From Pleurobrachia bachei (taxonomy: Eukaryota; Ctenophora; Tentaculata; Cydippida; Pleurobrachiidae), in assembly GCA_000695325.1 (NCBI GenBank), contig AVPN01000646.1, positions 1 through 43,299 of the forward strand: a DNA stretch of 43,299 bases, in the 5' to 3' direction. Position 1 is the first letter of the stretch. Each line of letters starts with the position of its first letter. The position numbers were made by a program, and so were the translations under genes. Positions 1-8,940 of this stretch are shown in pieces. Under the pieces are notes generated by a model. The model was not told the DNA's origin. It searched no databases and worked only from the letters and a program-made list of their open reading frames with translations.

Positions 1-551
1 TAGACTATTGCCGGAATCATTGCCTTCTGGAAGCTTGACAAATGCCACTCACACTTTAGATTCTTTATGATGATGGTGGCCAGCCAGATCTCAGCGGCAT
101 CTGCAAACGACATAATGCCCATGACCAGCATCACCTTCTGTTGATACCAGCCCCATCCAGATATCTCGATCACATCATTTACATCGTAAAGATCGTCGGG
201 TACCTCAAACTCCCTCCCAGCTGGTTTAGCTGGAGGTGGTGGGGTTGGAGGCGGTTTCTTTTCATCAGCTACTGGAGAAGTGTCTGCTTTGGTTGGTTTT
301 GGTGTTTTGGGTGTGCTGGATGAACTGACTCTAGGTGGTACAGGAGGGGAAGTCCTTCTGTTTGGGCTATCCTCTGAATGGTAGAGCCGGTTTCGTAGCT
401 GTGCTAGGCTGGCCATTACCCCTCCTCCTCCAGATCCCTCCCGATCGACCGGGCTGTCAGGCCCCTCAAATGGTGCCGAGCCAGCTCGACTGTGTCTCTG
501 TCGTATCAGTTCTAGGGAGCTCACATTGCTGCCACCATCTCCTTCAGGCAT
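1..551 (-). CDS. SVOP/SV2-related MFS transporter, gene A (5' part, cut by window edge)
   Basis: This is the N-terminal 183 codons of a membrane carrier of the SVOP/SV2 branch of the major facilitator superfamily; the reading frame stays open to base 1, so the rest lies left of the window. The ATG (551-549) opens a cytoplasmic tail of about 120 residues rich in Pro, Ser and Lys. The family signature follows: YDVNDVIEISGWGWYQQK, then TM1 (VMLVMGIMSFADAAEIWLA), the loop IIIKNLKCEW, and the start of TM2. No introns are seen, as in its six neighbours on the same strand. The substrate is unknown; SVOP proteins in other animals sit in synaptic or secretory vesicle membranes. The tail is more proline-rich than in genes B-D, so it is a distinct paralogue rather than a recent copy. 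Confidence 0.85.
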   Translation of the reverse strand, partial: MPEGDGGSNVSSLELIRQRHSRAGSAPFEGPDSPVDREGSGGGGVMASLAQLRNRLYHSEDSPNRRTSPPVPPRVSSSSTPKTPKPTKADTSPVADEKKPPPTPPPPAKPAGREFEVPDDLYDVNDVIEISGWGWYQQKVMLVMGIMSFADAAEIWLATIIIKNLKCEWHLSSFQKAMIPAIV

Positions 552-847
552 CGCCGAGATCAAATCACAAGTTTATGAGACGTAGCATATATTGCGAGTG
601 TTTGTAAACGCAGAGCACACCAAGACAACACGGGAATATGAGGATGTGCTTACACACGTTCCGATTTCCCTCTCTCTTTATCTCTCTCTCACTCTCTTTA
701 TCTCTCGCTTCCTTTTCTTTCTTCTTTCTTTCTCTTTCTTTTTCTCTCAAGTCTCAAACCTCTCTTTCGCGAGGATATATTACTAACTATCATTTACTAA
801 AGATTTATTTCAAAATTTAAAATCTAACAGATATCGTATTACTATAT
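552..847. repeat. Intergenic spacer with pyrimidine-rich tract
   Basis: This lies between the start of gene A and the stop of gene B. Positions about 655-765 are a degenerate (TC)n/(TTTC)n tract on the plus strand. Short open frames across it encode only Ser/Leu/Phe runs and are not credible genes. The promoter of gene A should lie here but no specific element is recognisable. Confidence 0.6.
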
Positions 848-2437
848 TTATTCAGTCTCGGTGCTCCCGTAACGTTCTTGTGGCTCTTCATCGTGTAGAA
901 TGTTTTCACTGCTTCGTGTGTCCCACAGCAGTTGTCCGACAGTTTCTCGTTTCATAAAACACGCCGTTACACAGCCGACAACCTCCACGGCCACGTAGCA
1001 ATACACTACATATTCATACTCGCTATCATTGAACGCCGTTGTAATAAACGTCGCCACCGCGGCACCCAACTTTCCAATGCCGTTTTGAGCTCCAAATGCA
1101 GTTCCTCGCATATATGTCGCATAAAACTCAATGGCGTATAGAAATATCACTTCGTTGTACGCCCCGTAAAAGAACACACAAAAGAACAATATGGTGTACA
1201 TTTGGGAGATGTCCCAGCAAAAAGCCAGCATCAAGGTAAAGCCTGCCCCTGCGAAAACTGCTACTATAACCGTCGACCTTCGTCCGACAGATTCAGAAAG
1301 TACCGCTGCGATGAGCATTCCTGGGAGAAAAAAGAGCTCTATGACCATGAGAACCTCGAATTCTGCGGCCGTGTACACCGTGCACCCTCCCGCATCAATA
1401 TGGGTGGTATTAAACCAAAGATTCATATCACAATAGTTATGACTCATCATTAGGGGTATCAACATAAGTACACCACTCACCAGGAATGTGTTGCAGATAA
1501 AGTGTATGGTCATCTGAATACTGCCACTTGTATGAGGCTTTGCCCAAATTTCAGAAAATGCACCGTTTCGCTCGTCTTGCACGTATAGTTCTCCTTTTAT
1601 GTGTTTGATTTTATTGTCGCTACAAATTTTCTCCAAGACCTGTTGCGCTTCTTCTTTTCGGTTATTGATGACCAGATACCTCGGTGATTCGTCCATAAAA
1701 TACATTGCTACCAGCATAGCAACGATGGGCAACCCTGTCAAGAAGATCTGGTACCTCCACCCGTTACTAAACTTCATCACTAAGATTGCAGCACAACACT
1801 CATATATACCACCCGCAGACCAAAACAGGGCCAGAAACAGGATATTCCACGATCTAAACTTGACTGGCATAAACTCTTGGGCATAGATAACAGAACACGC
1901 ATAATTTCCACCCACGCAAAACCCTACAATACTCCGAAAGATAACGTAAACGTAGTAGTTGGACGCAAAACCAGAGCAGATCGAAGAAATTAGCAATGCG
2001 TAAATGTTAATCATAAGTACCCAATAGCGACCAAACTTGTCTGCGAAATATCCCGATGTCATGCTTCCAACGGCATAACAAATGAAAATCGAGGAGGGTA
2101 TGACCGCTTTTTGGATACTTGACAGGCTCCAGAGACACTCCAGATTGGGGATTATGATTGTCTGCAGCAACAGTTCAGCGCTATCGACAAAACAAGCAGC
2201 GCCCATGACAAGAAGAACTTTGTGCTGATACCAGCCCCACCCAGCCCGCTCAATAACATCATTTACATCGTATCTAATGACCTGTGAGCCATTGGAGTCC
2301 GTGTGAATTCCCAGATACTCAGGGCGGTTCTGGATTTCAGGACATTCCTCAACAAGAGATTGAAATCTTACATGTCTTGGGTGATATAGTGCAGTACCGC
2401 TCGATGGTCCCGGCTGGGCGAGCGATTCATCTGGCAT
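848..2437 (-). CDS. SVOP/SV2-related MFS transporter, gene B
   Basis: An intact, intronless 529-residue, 12-TM major facilitator of the SVOP type. The N-terminal cytoplasmic tail is residues 1-55. The family entry motif YDVNDVIERAGWGWYQ starts at 56. The MFS A-motif between TM2 and TM3 is GYFADKFGR (about 129-137). DESPRYLV (about 249-256), the PESPR-like motif after TM6, opens the central cytoplasmic loop. A Cys-containing extracellular loop lies between TM7 and TM8 (NYCDMNLWFNTTHIDAGGC). The tail ends ...RSSENILHDEE...YGSTETE. Unlike genes A, D, E, F and G, TM1 reads VDSAELLLQ where the others have ADAAEIWLA or SDCAEIWLA, so substrate contacts may differ. Its 5' half and upstream DNA are almost identical to those of gene C, but its 3' half is clearly divergent. 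Probably a vesicular or plasma-membrane organic solute carrier; the substrate is not predictable. Confidence 0.9.
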   Translation of the reverse strand: MPDESLAQPGPSSGTALYHPRHVRFQSLVEECPEIQNRPEYLGIHTDSNGSQVIRYDVNDVIERAGWGWYQHKVLLVMGAACFVDSAELLLQTIIIPNLECLWSLSSIQKAVIPSSIFICYAVGSMTSGYFADKFGRYWVLMINIYALLISSICSGFASNYYVYVIFRSIVGFCVGGNYACSVIYAQEFMPVKFRSWNILFLALFWSAGGIYECCAAILVMKFSNGWRYQIFLTGLPIVAMLVAMYFMDESPRYLVINNRKEEAQQVLEKICSDNKIKHIKGELYVQDERNGAFSEIWAKPHTSGSIQMTIHFICNTFLVSGVLMLIPLMMSHNYCDMNLWFNTTHIDAGGCTVYTAAEFEVLMVIELFFLPGMLIAAVLSESVGRRSTVIVAVFAGAGFTLMLAFCWDISQMYTILFFCVFFYGAYNEVIFLYAIEFYATYMRGTAFGAQNGIGKLGAAVATFITTAFNDSEYEYVVYCYVAVEVVGCVTACFMKRETVGQLLWDTRSSENILHDEEPQERYGSTETE

Positions 2438-2711
2438 TCTGGCATCTGGGCCTCCACATTAACATCGATAAAACAACTCGGATTAAATTATAGCAAAGAA
2501 AGAGTTTATAAATAACAACTAGGATTATAAGATAGTTTATTCCCTCAATACACGCATCAATACCTTATCATACGATTAGTTTGCTAACCCTGCATCGAGT
2601 AGTGAGACCATGAAAGAGATTACCCCTCGTAACAATAGTATTAAAGGCATGTTTTATCGTGCCCGAAAGGTAAGGATAATTTCGTTACCAAGCCATGAAC
2701 CATTTAGTTTT
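1644..2711. repeat. Segment shared with 3667-4734 (left copy)
   Basis: The 5' half of gene B plus about 270 bp of upstream DNA is nearly identical, with a constant offset of 2023 bp, to the same part of gene C. I count only about half a dozen substitutions in about 1.07 kb, none of which breaks the frame. Similarity continues with small gaps for another 80 bp. The left limit falls in the codons for the conserved DESPRYLV...RKEEAQ loop. Confidence 0.85.
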
Positions 2712-2879
2712 ACAAGTACTAAAAACTAAAACAATCTTAATTAAAACAAATTCTGGAATTGCAGAAAAATATAGAGTTTTATGTCGAGAATTCGACTTTT
2801 TTCTTCTTTTTTTCTTCTTATACTACTCTATTACTCTCTATTACTCTCTATTACTCAGTACTCTCTACTTTTTTTCTTC
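2438..2879. other. Intergenic spacer B-C
   Basis: Holds the 5' flank of gene B, duplicated at 4461-4790, and a short plus-strand pyrimidine tract with ATTACTCT iterations at about 2800-2890. No gene is seen. Because the flank is copied with the coding half, genes B and C probably share promoter sequence. Confidence 0.6.
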
Positions 2880-4460
2880 TTACTCTCTACCGTATGCTTC
2901 TCCATCTTCTTCTTTAATGGGTGTGTTTTCGTTCGACCTACTGTCCTGGAGATTCTGTCCTGCAGTCTCCCTCCTCATGAAGAGAACTGTCACACAGGCC
3001 ACCAATTGGACAGCTATGTAACAGTAGATGGTGTAGGACACATCATATTCATCCAAGTAGGTCGTTAGGAAAGTTCCCGCCGCCGCACCAAACTTTCCTA
3101 TCCCATTCTGGATTCCGCAGGCAGTTCCCCGCATGTAAGTGGCGTAAAATTCTGGAGTGTAGACCCATAGAACCTGGTTGTAGGCCGAGTAGAAGATGGT
3201 TGCAATACATAACATAGTGTATGTTACGTATGCATTAATACAGAGAAGAAGGAAGAAGGTAAACAGTGCACCTCCATAAATTGAAAATATAAACGTGTGC
3301 TTGCGTCCGATAAAGTCTGAAAGCCCTGTCGCCATGAGCATTCCAGGGAAGTACATCACTGCAGTGATCATCATAAAGAGATATTCTGCCCGGGTGTATA
3401 CCGTGCAGCCCTCTGCATTCACATAGGTCGAGTTAAAGGACATATCTAGGCCGCAGTAGTCGTAAGCCATTGCATCTGGGATCATCATCGTGATGCCAAA
3501 CAACAGGAACATGTTACAGATAAAGTGAATGGAGATCTGCAGACTTTCACATGTCTTCGGTTTCGCCCAAATCTCCAAAAATTCTCCCCTTCGCTCGTCC
3601 TTAGCGTATAAATCTCCATCGATGACGTCTACTTTATTGTCTTTACAGATTTTCTCCAAGACCTTTTGCGCTTCTTCTTTTCGGTTATTGATGACCAGAT
3701 ACCTCGGTGATTCGTCCATAAAATACATTGCTACCAGCATAGCAACGATGGGCAACCCTGTCAAGAAGATCTGGTATCTCCACCCGTTACTAAACTTCAT
3801 CACTAAGATTGCAGCACAGCACTCATATATACCACCCGCAGACCAAAACAGGGCCAGAAACAGGATATTCCACGATCTAAACTTGACTGGCATAAACTCT
3901 TGGGCATAGATAACAGAACACGCATAATTTCCACCCACGCAAAACCCTACAATACTCCGAAAGATAACGTAAACGTAGTAGTTGGACGCAAAACCAGAGC
4001 AGATCGAAGAAATTAGCAATGCGTAAATGTTAATCATAAGTACCCAATAGCGACCAAACTTGTCTGCGAAATATCCCGATGTCATGCTTCCAACGGCATA
4101 ACAAATGAAAATCGAGGAGGGTATGACCGCTTTTTGGATACTTGACAGGCTCCAGAGACACTCCAGATTGGGGATTATGATTGTCTGCAGCAACAGTTCA
4201 GCGCTATCGACAAAACAAGCAGCGCCCATGACAAGAAGAACTTTGTGCTGATACCAGCCCCACCCAGCCCGCTCAATAACATCATTTACATCGTATCTAA
4301 TGACCTGTGAGCCATTGGAGTCCGTGTGAATTCCCAGATACTCAGGGCGGTTCTGGATTTCAGGACATTCTTCAACAATAGATTGAAATCTAACATGTCT
4401 TGGGTGATATAGTGCAGTACCGCTCGATGGTCCCGGCTGGGCGAGCGATTCATCTGGCAT
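2880..4460 (-). CDS. SVOP/SV2-related MFS transporter, gene C (B/D mosaic)
   Basis: An intact, intronless 526-residue, 12-TM SVOP-type carrier with the same motif order as gene B: YDVNDVIERAGWGWYQ, GYFADKFGR, DESPRYLV, a Cys loop after TM7 (DYCGLDMSFNSTYVNAEGC), YTPEFYATYMRGTACGIQNG before TM11, and tail NENTPIKEE...YGRE. Residues 1 to about 262 match gene B almost perfectly. From EEAQKVLEK onward the protein instead matches gene D almost perfectly (for example VDVIDGDLYAKDER and KPKTCESLQISIHF). The switch coincides with a stretch conserved in all paralogues, as expected for gene conversion or unequal crossing-over. The frame is open, so the chimera could be functional, pairing B-type TM1-6 with D-type TM7-12. 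Confidence 0.9.
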   Translation of the reverse strand: MPDESLAQPGPSSGTALYHPRHVRFQSIVEECPEIQNRPEYLGIHTDSNGSQVIRYDVNDVIERAGWGWYQHKVLLVMGAACFVDSAELLLQTIIIPNLECLWSLSSIQKAVIPSSIFICYAVGSMTSGYFADKFGRYWVLMINIYALLISSICSGFASNYYVYVIFRSIVGFCVGGNYACSVIYAQEFMPVKFRSWNILFLALFWSAGGIYECCAAILVMKFSNGWRYQIFLTGLPIVAMLVAMYFMDESPRYLVINNRKEEAQKVLEKICKDNKVDVIDGDLYAKDERRGEFLEIWAKPKTCESLQISIHFICNMFLLFGITMMIPDAMAYDYCGLDMSFNSTYVNAEGCTVYTRAEYLFMMITAVMYFPGMLMATGLSDFIGRKHTFIFSIYGGALFTFFLLLCINAYVTYTMLCIATIFYSAYNQVLWVYTPEFYATYMRGTACGIQNGIGKFGAAAGTFLTTYLDEYDVSYTIYCYIAVQLVACVTVLFMRRETAGQNLQDSRSNENTPIKEEDGEAYGRE

Positions 4461-4734
4461 TCTGGCATCTGGGCCTCCACATTAACATCGATAAAACAAC
4501 TCGGATTAAATTATAGCAAAGAAAGAGTTTATAAATAACAACTAGGATTATAAGATAGTTTATTCCCTCAATACACGCATCAATACCTTATCATACGATT
4601 AGTTTGCTAACCCTGCATCGAGTAGTGAGACCATGAAAGAGATTACCCCTCGTAACAATAGTATTAAAGGCATGTTTTATCGTGCCCGAAAGGTAAGGAT
4701 AATTTCGTTACCAAGCCATGAACCATTTAGTTTT
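3667..4734. repeat. Segment shared with 1644-2711 (right copy)
   Basis: The right copy of the 1.07-kb near-identical block, covering the 5' half and upstream flank of gene C. The two copies are in direct orientation, 2023 bp apart. Confidence 0.85.
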
Positions 4735-4836
4735 AATACAAGTACTGAAACAATCTTAATTAAAACAAATCCTGGAACTACAGAAAAATATGTTTCTCAT
4801 CTTCTTTTCTTCTTATACTCTCTCCTTCTTTTCTTC
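4461..4836. other. Intergenic spacer C-D
   Basis: Mostly the right-hand copy of the upstream flank shared with gene B, followed by a short pyrimidine-rich stretch (about 4795-4850). No gene is seen. Confidence 0.55.
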
Positions 4837-6433
4837 TTACTCTCTACCGTATAAAGCTTCTCCATCATCTTCTTCTTTAATGGGTGTGTTTTCGTTCGAC
4901 CTACTGTCCTGGAGATTCTGCCCAGCTGTCTCCTTCCTCATGAAGAGGACTGTCACACAGGCCACCAGTTGAACAGCTATGTAGCAGTAGATGGTATAGG
5001 ACACATCATATTCGTCCAGATAAGTCGTCAGGAATGTCCCGGCAGCCGCACCAAACTTTCCTATCCCATTCTGACCCCCGCATGTAGGTGGCATAGAACT
5101 CTGGGGTGTAGATCCATAGAACTTGGTTGTATGCCGAGTAGAAGATGGTTGCAATACATAACATAGTGTATGTTACGTATGCATTAATACAGAGAAGGAG
5201 GAAGAAGGTAAACAGTGCACCACCATAAATTGAAAATATAAACGTGTGCTTCCGTCCGATAAAGTCTGAAAGTCCCGTCGCCATGAGCATTCCAGGGAAG
5301 TACATAACTGCAGTGATCATCATGAAGAGATACTCTGCCCGGGTGTATACCGTACAGCCCTCTGCGTTCACATACGTTGAATTAAAGGACATATCTAGAC
5401 CGCAGTAGTCATAAGCCATTGCATCTGGGATCATCATCGTGATACCAAACAACAGGAACATGTTGCAGATGAAGTGAATTGATATCTGCAGACTTTCACA
5501 TGTTTTCGGTTTCGCCCAAATCTCCAAAAAATCTCCACTTCGCTCGTCCTTAGCGTATAAATCTCCATCGATGACATCTACTTTATTGTCTCTACAGATT
5601 TTCTCCAAGACCTTTTGCGCTTCTTCTTTTCGGTTATTGATGACCAGATACCTCGGAGATTCGTCCATGAAATACATTGCTACCATCATGGCTACGATGG
5701 GCAAGGCCGTCAGTAAGATCTGGTACCTCCACCCATTGTCCAGCTGCATGACACAAAGAGCGATAACAGATTCGTATAACGCTCCGAGAATCCAATACAT
5801 TTCCAGAAAAAACATGTTCCAGGATCTAAGTTTAGCTGGCATCACTTCTTGAGCGTAGACGATTGAGCAGGCATAGTTTCCCCCTATACAGAACCCGGCA
5901 ACGGAACGAAAGAAAATGAAAGAGTAAAATTCCGGGGCAAAACCAGAGCCTATTCCAGAAAGGACAAGGGCAGCACTGTTGACGAGGAGCACCCAATATC
6001 TTCCATATTTATCCGAGAAATACCCAGAAACCATACTGCCGATAGCGTAGAAGAAATAAACAACAGCGGGAATCAGAGAATCTTCAGCACTAGTCAGGTC
6101 CCACTCACACTTTAGATCTTTTATGATAATTGTGGCGAGAGTAATCTCGGCGCAGTCTGCGAATGACATCAGTCCCATAACGAAGAGGACCTTGTGCTGG
6201 TACCATCCCCAACCAGCCTTTTCAATTGCATCATTCACGTCGTAGAGGGCATCTCCAATGTCTAACAAGTTAGGAACCAACTCTACACAATCACCATCGT
6301 CACCAAGTGCAGTTGGAAATCCTTCCGTTGCTGTTGAGGGAGGTGTTGGTTCATCTGTTCGAGAAGGAGACTCCTGTAATTCCAGGAATTCTCCAGGGCT
6401 CTCAACCGACCGTGGAGGAGGGGTGTCAGGCAT
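4837..6433 (-). pseudogene. SVOP/SV2-related MFS transporter, gene D, frameshifted near TM11
   Basis: SVOP-type MFS gene whose frame is broken once. From the ATG at 6433 the frame runs 475 codons through the Pro-rich tail, the motif YDVNDAIEKAGWGWYQ, ten TM segments and YTPEFYATYMRG, then leaves frame and stops at 5006. The missing C-terminal part (GQNGIGKFGAAAG, the last two TMs, tail NENTPIKEEDD...YGRE) is present in another frame at about 4837-5085. Against gene C, 14 bp are missing where C encodes TACGI (C reads TTCTGGATTCCGCAGGC, D reads TTCTGACCC near 5070-5080). Everything else is intact, so the lesion is either very recent, a segregating allele or an assembly error. It is scored as a pseudogene only because of that deletion. 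Confidence 0.75.
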
Positions 6434-6748
6434 TTCTCAGTGTACGAGTCAACAAGAGCGAGGCACTACAGTAAACTTATTGTGATCTGTATATCGTACC
6501 CCCTCAATATCGACCTCAACCATGGGTACAGTTTACACACTTGAGTCTACATATTAAACTCCCATACCCAACCTTTTTCTCCCTTGAATGAAAAGGTATG
6601 ATCGTGAAATGTAATTTTGTCTAAACGAAAAAGCATAGTTTTAGAAAGAACTAAAGAGATTTTAATAACCATTTACATACTTTACAATATCCTAGTCAAA
6701 GAATTCACTTTATGATTTATACACAGATGAGCACACACTTTTTAAAGT
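6434..6748. other. Intergenic spacer D-E
   Basis: AT-rich spacer between the start of D and the stop of E. No repeat, RNA gene or open frame of note. Confidence 0.5.
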
Positions 6749-8476
6749 CTATTCCGTTCCATAAGCCTCTTCTTTGATTGGCGTGTTTTCGTTTGACCGG
6801 GTGTCCTGCAAGTTCTGCCCCAAAGTTTCACGTTTCATGAAAAGTACTGTCGCACAAGCGATGAGCTGAACGCCAATGAAGCAGTAGACTGAGTAAGTAA
6901 CATCAAACTCATCCAGGTAGGTCGTCAGGAATGTCCCGGCAGCCGCACCAAACTTTCCTATCCCATTCTGGATTCCACAGGCAGTTCCCCGCATGTAAGT
7001 GGCATAGAACTCTGGCGTGTAGACCCACAGAACCTGGTTGTATGCGGCGTAGAAGAAAGCAGCACCAAGAAGTGTTATGTAGGTGAGGTACGAGTTGATG
7101 CATAGAATAAGGAGAACAGAGAAGATGGCTCCTCCGAAGATGCTCACCACAAAGGTCATCCTGCGTCCAATGAAGTCTGCCAGCCACGTTGCCAAGATCA
7201 TTCCAGGAATGAAGATGATGGCGGTTATCATCATAAACACGTACTCTGCCCTCGTGTACACAGTGCAACCCTCGTCGTTAACGTACGTAGTATCAAACCA
7301 CATGTCCAGTCCACAGTAGTTGTAGGACATGGCGTCAGGAATCAACATGCTGATGCCAAACACTAAAAACATGTTGCAGACGAAATGGATTGTAATAGTG
7401 AGACTCTCACATGTGTTCGGTTTCGCCCAAACGTCCCAAAATTCTCCACTTCGTACCTCCTTAGCGTATAAATCTCCTTTGATGACTTCCACTTGGTTGT
7501 CTTTACACATTTTCTCCAAGACCTTTTGCGCTTCTTCTTTTCGGTTATTGATCACCAGATACCTCGGTGATTCGTCCATGAAATGCATCGCAATCAGCAT
7601 AGCAACGATGGGCAAGGCTGTCAGTAAGACCTGATATCTCCAGCCATTGTCCAGCTGCATGACAAAGAGTGCAATGAAGCATTCGTATAGCGAACCCAAA
7701 GTCCAATATATTTCCAGAAACAGCATGTTCCAGGACCTATACTTAGCTGGCATGACTTCTTGGGCGTACACGATTGAACAGGCGTAATTTCCTCCTATAC
7801 AAAACCCTGTAAGTGAGCGGCAGATGATGAAAAAGTAGTAATTCGTCGCAAAGGCAGACAGTACCCCGGAGAAGATCAAAGCATAGCTATTTATCAGAAG
7901 CACCCAATAGCGTCCAAATTTGTCCGAAAAGTATCCCGAAGTCATACTCCCAAAGGCGTAGAAGATGTACACAACTGCGGGAATCATAGATTTCTGGAAA
8001 CTAGAGAGATCCCACTCACACTTTAGATCTTTTATGATCACCGTTGCCAGCCAGATTTCAGCAGCGTCTGCAAAAGACATGAACCCCATGACAAAGAGGA
8101 CCTTTGTGTGATACCATCCCCAACCAGCCCTTTCTATCGCATCGTTAACGTCGTAGGTTGGATTGTCAGCATTCTGTTCGATCTCTAGAATATCTGGGCT
8201 AAATGGCCTGCCAACCAGTTGTAGTTGATCACCATCACCGATGTCAGGGAATGGTATTTCTCTAGGAGGGTCTGCAAGTTCGCCAGGAGTAGCCGGATCC
8301 TCTCTTGGTTCCTCTCTTGTTTCTTGTCTCTCTTCAACGATTGTCCTCAGGTACGCGGGTTCTCTCAGTGTAGAGTTTTGGGCGAGGCCCGAGATAAGGA
8401 GATCATCATCATCAGGAGTCAGTCGGCTGGAGGGACTTTGCGGTGGTCCGCGTCTGGGGTATGATTCACCAGACAT
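6749..8476 (-). CDS. SVOP/SV2-related MFS transporter, gene E
   Basis: An intact, intronless 575-residue SVOP-type carrier, the longest confidently delimited member of the array. A roughly 107-residue cytoplasmic tail holds PDDDDLLISGL at about 21-31, which fits an acidic dileucine sorting signal. Next come YDVNDAIERAGWGWYH (from 108), TM1 with ADAAEIWLA, KCEWDLSS, the A-motif GYFSDKFGR, DESPRYLVINNRKEEAQ, the TM7-8 loop NYCGLDMWFDTTYVNDEGC, YTPEFYATYMRGTACGIQNG, and the tail SNENTPIKEEAYGTE. Its C-terminal half is close to C and D, while its N-terminal tail is unique apart from a resemblance to that of gene G. The ATG at 8476 is preceded by stops in frame, so the start is well supported. Confidence 0.92.
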   Translation of the reverse strand: MSGESYPRRGPPQSPSSRLTPDDDDLLISGLAQNSTLREPAYLRTIVEERQETREEPREDPATPGELADPPREIPFPDIGDGDQLQLVGRPFSPDILEIEQNADNPTYDVNDAIERAGWGWYHTKVLFVMGFMSFADAAEIWLATVIIKDLKCEWDLSSFQKSMIPAVVYIFYAFGSMTSGYFSDKFGRYWVLLINSYALIFSGVLSAFATNYYFFIICRSLTGFCIGGNYACSIVYAQEVMPAKYRSWNMLFLEIYWTLGSLYECFIALFVMQLDNGWRYQVLLTALPIVAMLIAMHFMDESPRYLVINNRKEEAQKVLEKMCKDNQVEVIKGDLYAKEVRSGEFWDVWAKPNTCESLTITIHFVCNMFLVFGISMLIPDAMSYNYCGLDMWFDTTYVNDEGCTVYTRAEYVFMMITAIIFIPGMILATWLADFIGRRMTFVVSIFGGAIFSVLLILCINSYLTYITLLGAAFFYAAYNQVLWVYTPEFYATYMRGTACGIQNGIGKFGAAAGTFLTTYLDEFDVTYSVYCFIGVQLIACATVLFMKRETLGQNLQDTRSNENTPIKEEAYGTE

Positions 8477-8940
8477 GTTGGAAGATCAAGCACAATCAAG
8501 ATAGTGAACGAAGTTTTGATCAATGGTTGGAGAATGCAAGATCAGTCTGTTGAGGTACCTCAACACTGTCATAGCAAGAGTAAAGATCTGAGATCTGAGT
8601 AGACTCTACTGTAGAGTAATGTAGAGTAATGTATCGGGGTGATTGAAAAGACTTGATTAGTGTTCTAAACCCAGCCTCCTGGTCTTATTTTAACATTTTT
8701 CAATCTTATCAGTATTAATTAACACGTTTCAATGTTAGTGATGGTTTTTTTGAAGGACCATAAGAAATCAAATCTGTAGGACCTCAAGTTTCCTTTAACC
8801 ACCTATTTCCAAACAGTGAACAACTCAATTTACGAAGGAAAATGTTTGAGCTACAAAAGTTGAGATAAAACACAATTAAAATTTCGCTCTCAAAAGACAA
8901 AGATAGGAAATATTTAACACTATTATAGTTCCCATACAAG
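8477..8940. other. Intergenic spacer E-F
   Basis: AT-rich spacer holding a small imperfect tandem repeat (TAGAGTAATG at about 8612-8632). Nothing else is recognised; a 62-codon minus-strand frame at 8784-8972 overlaps the end of gene F and has no family resemblance. Confidence 0.5.
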
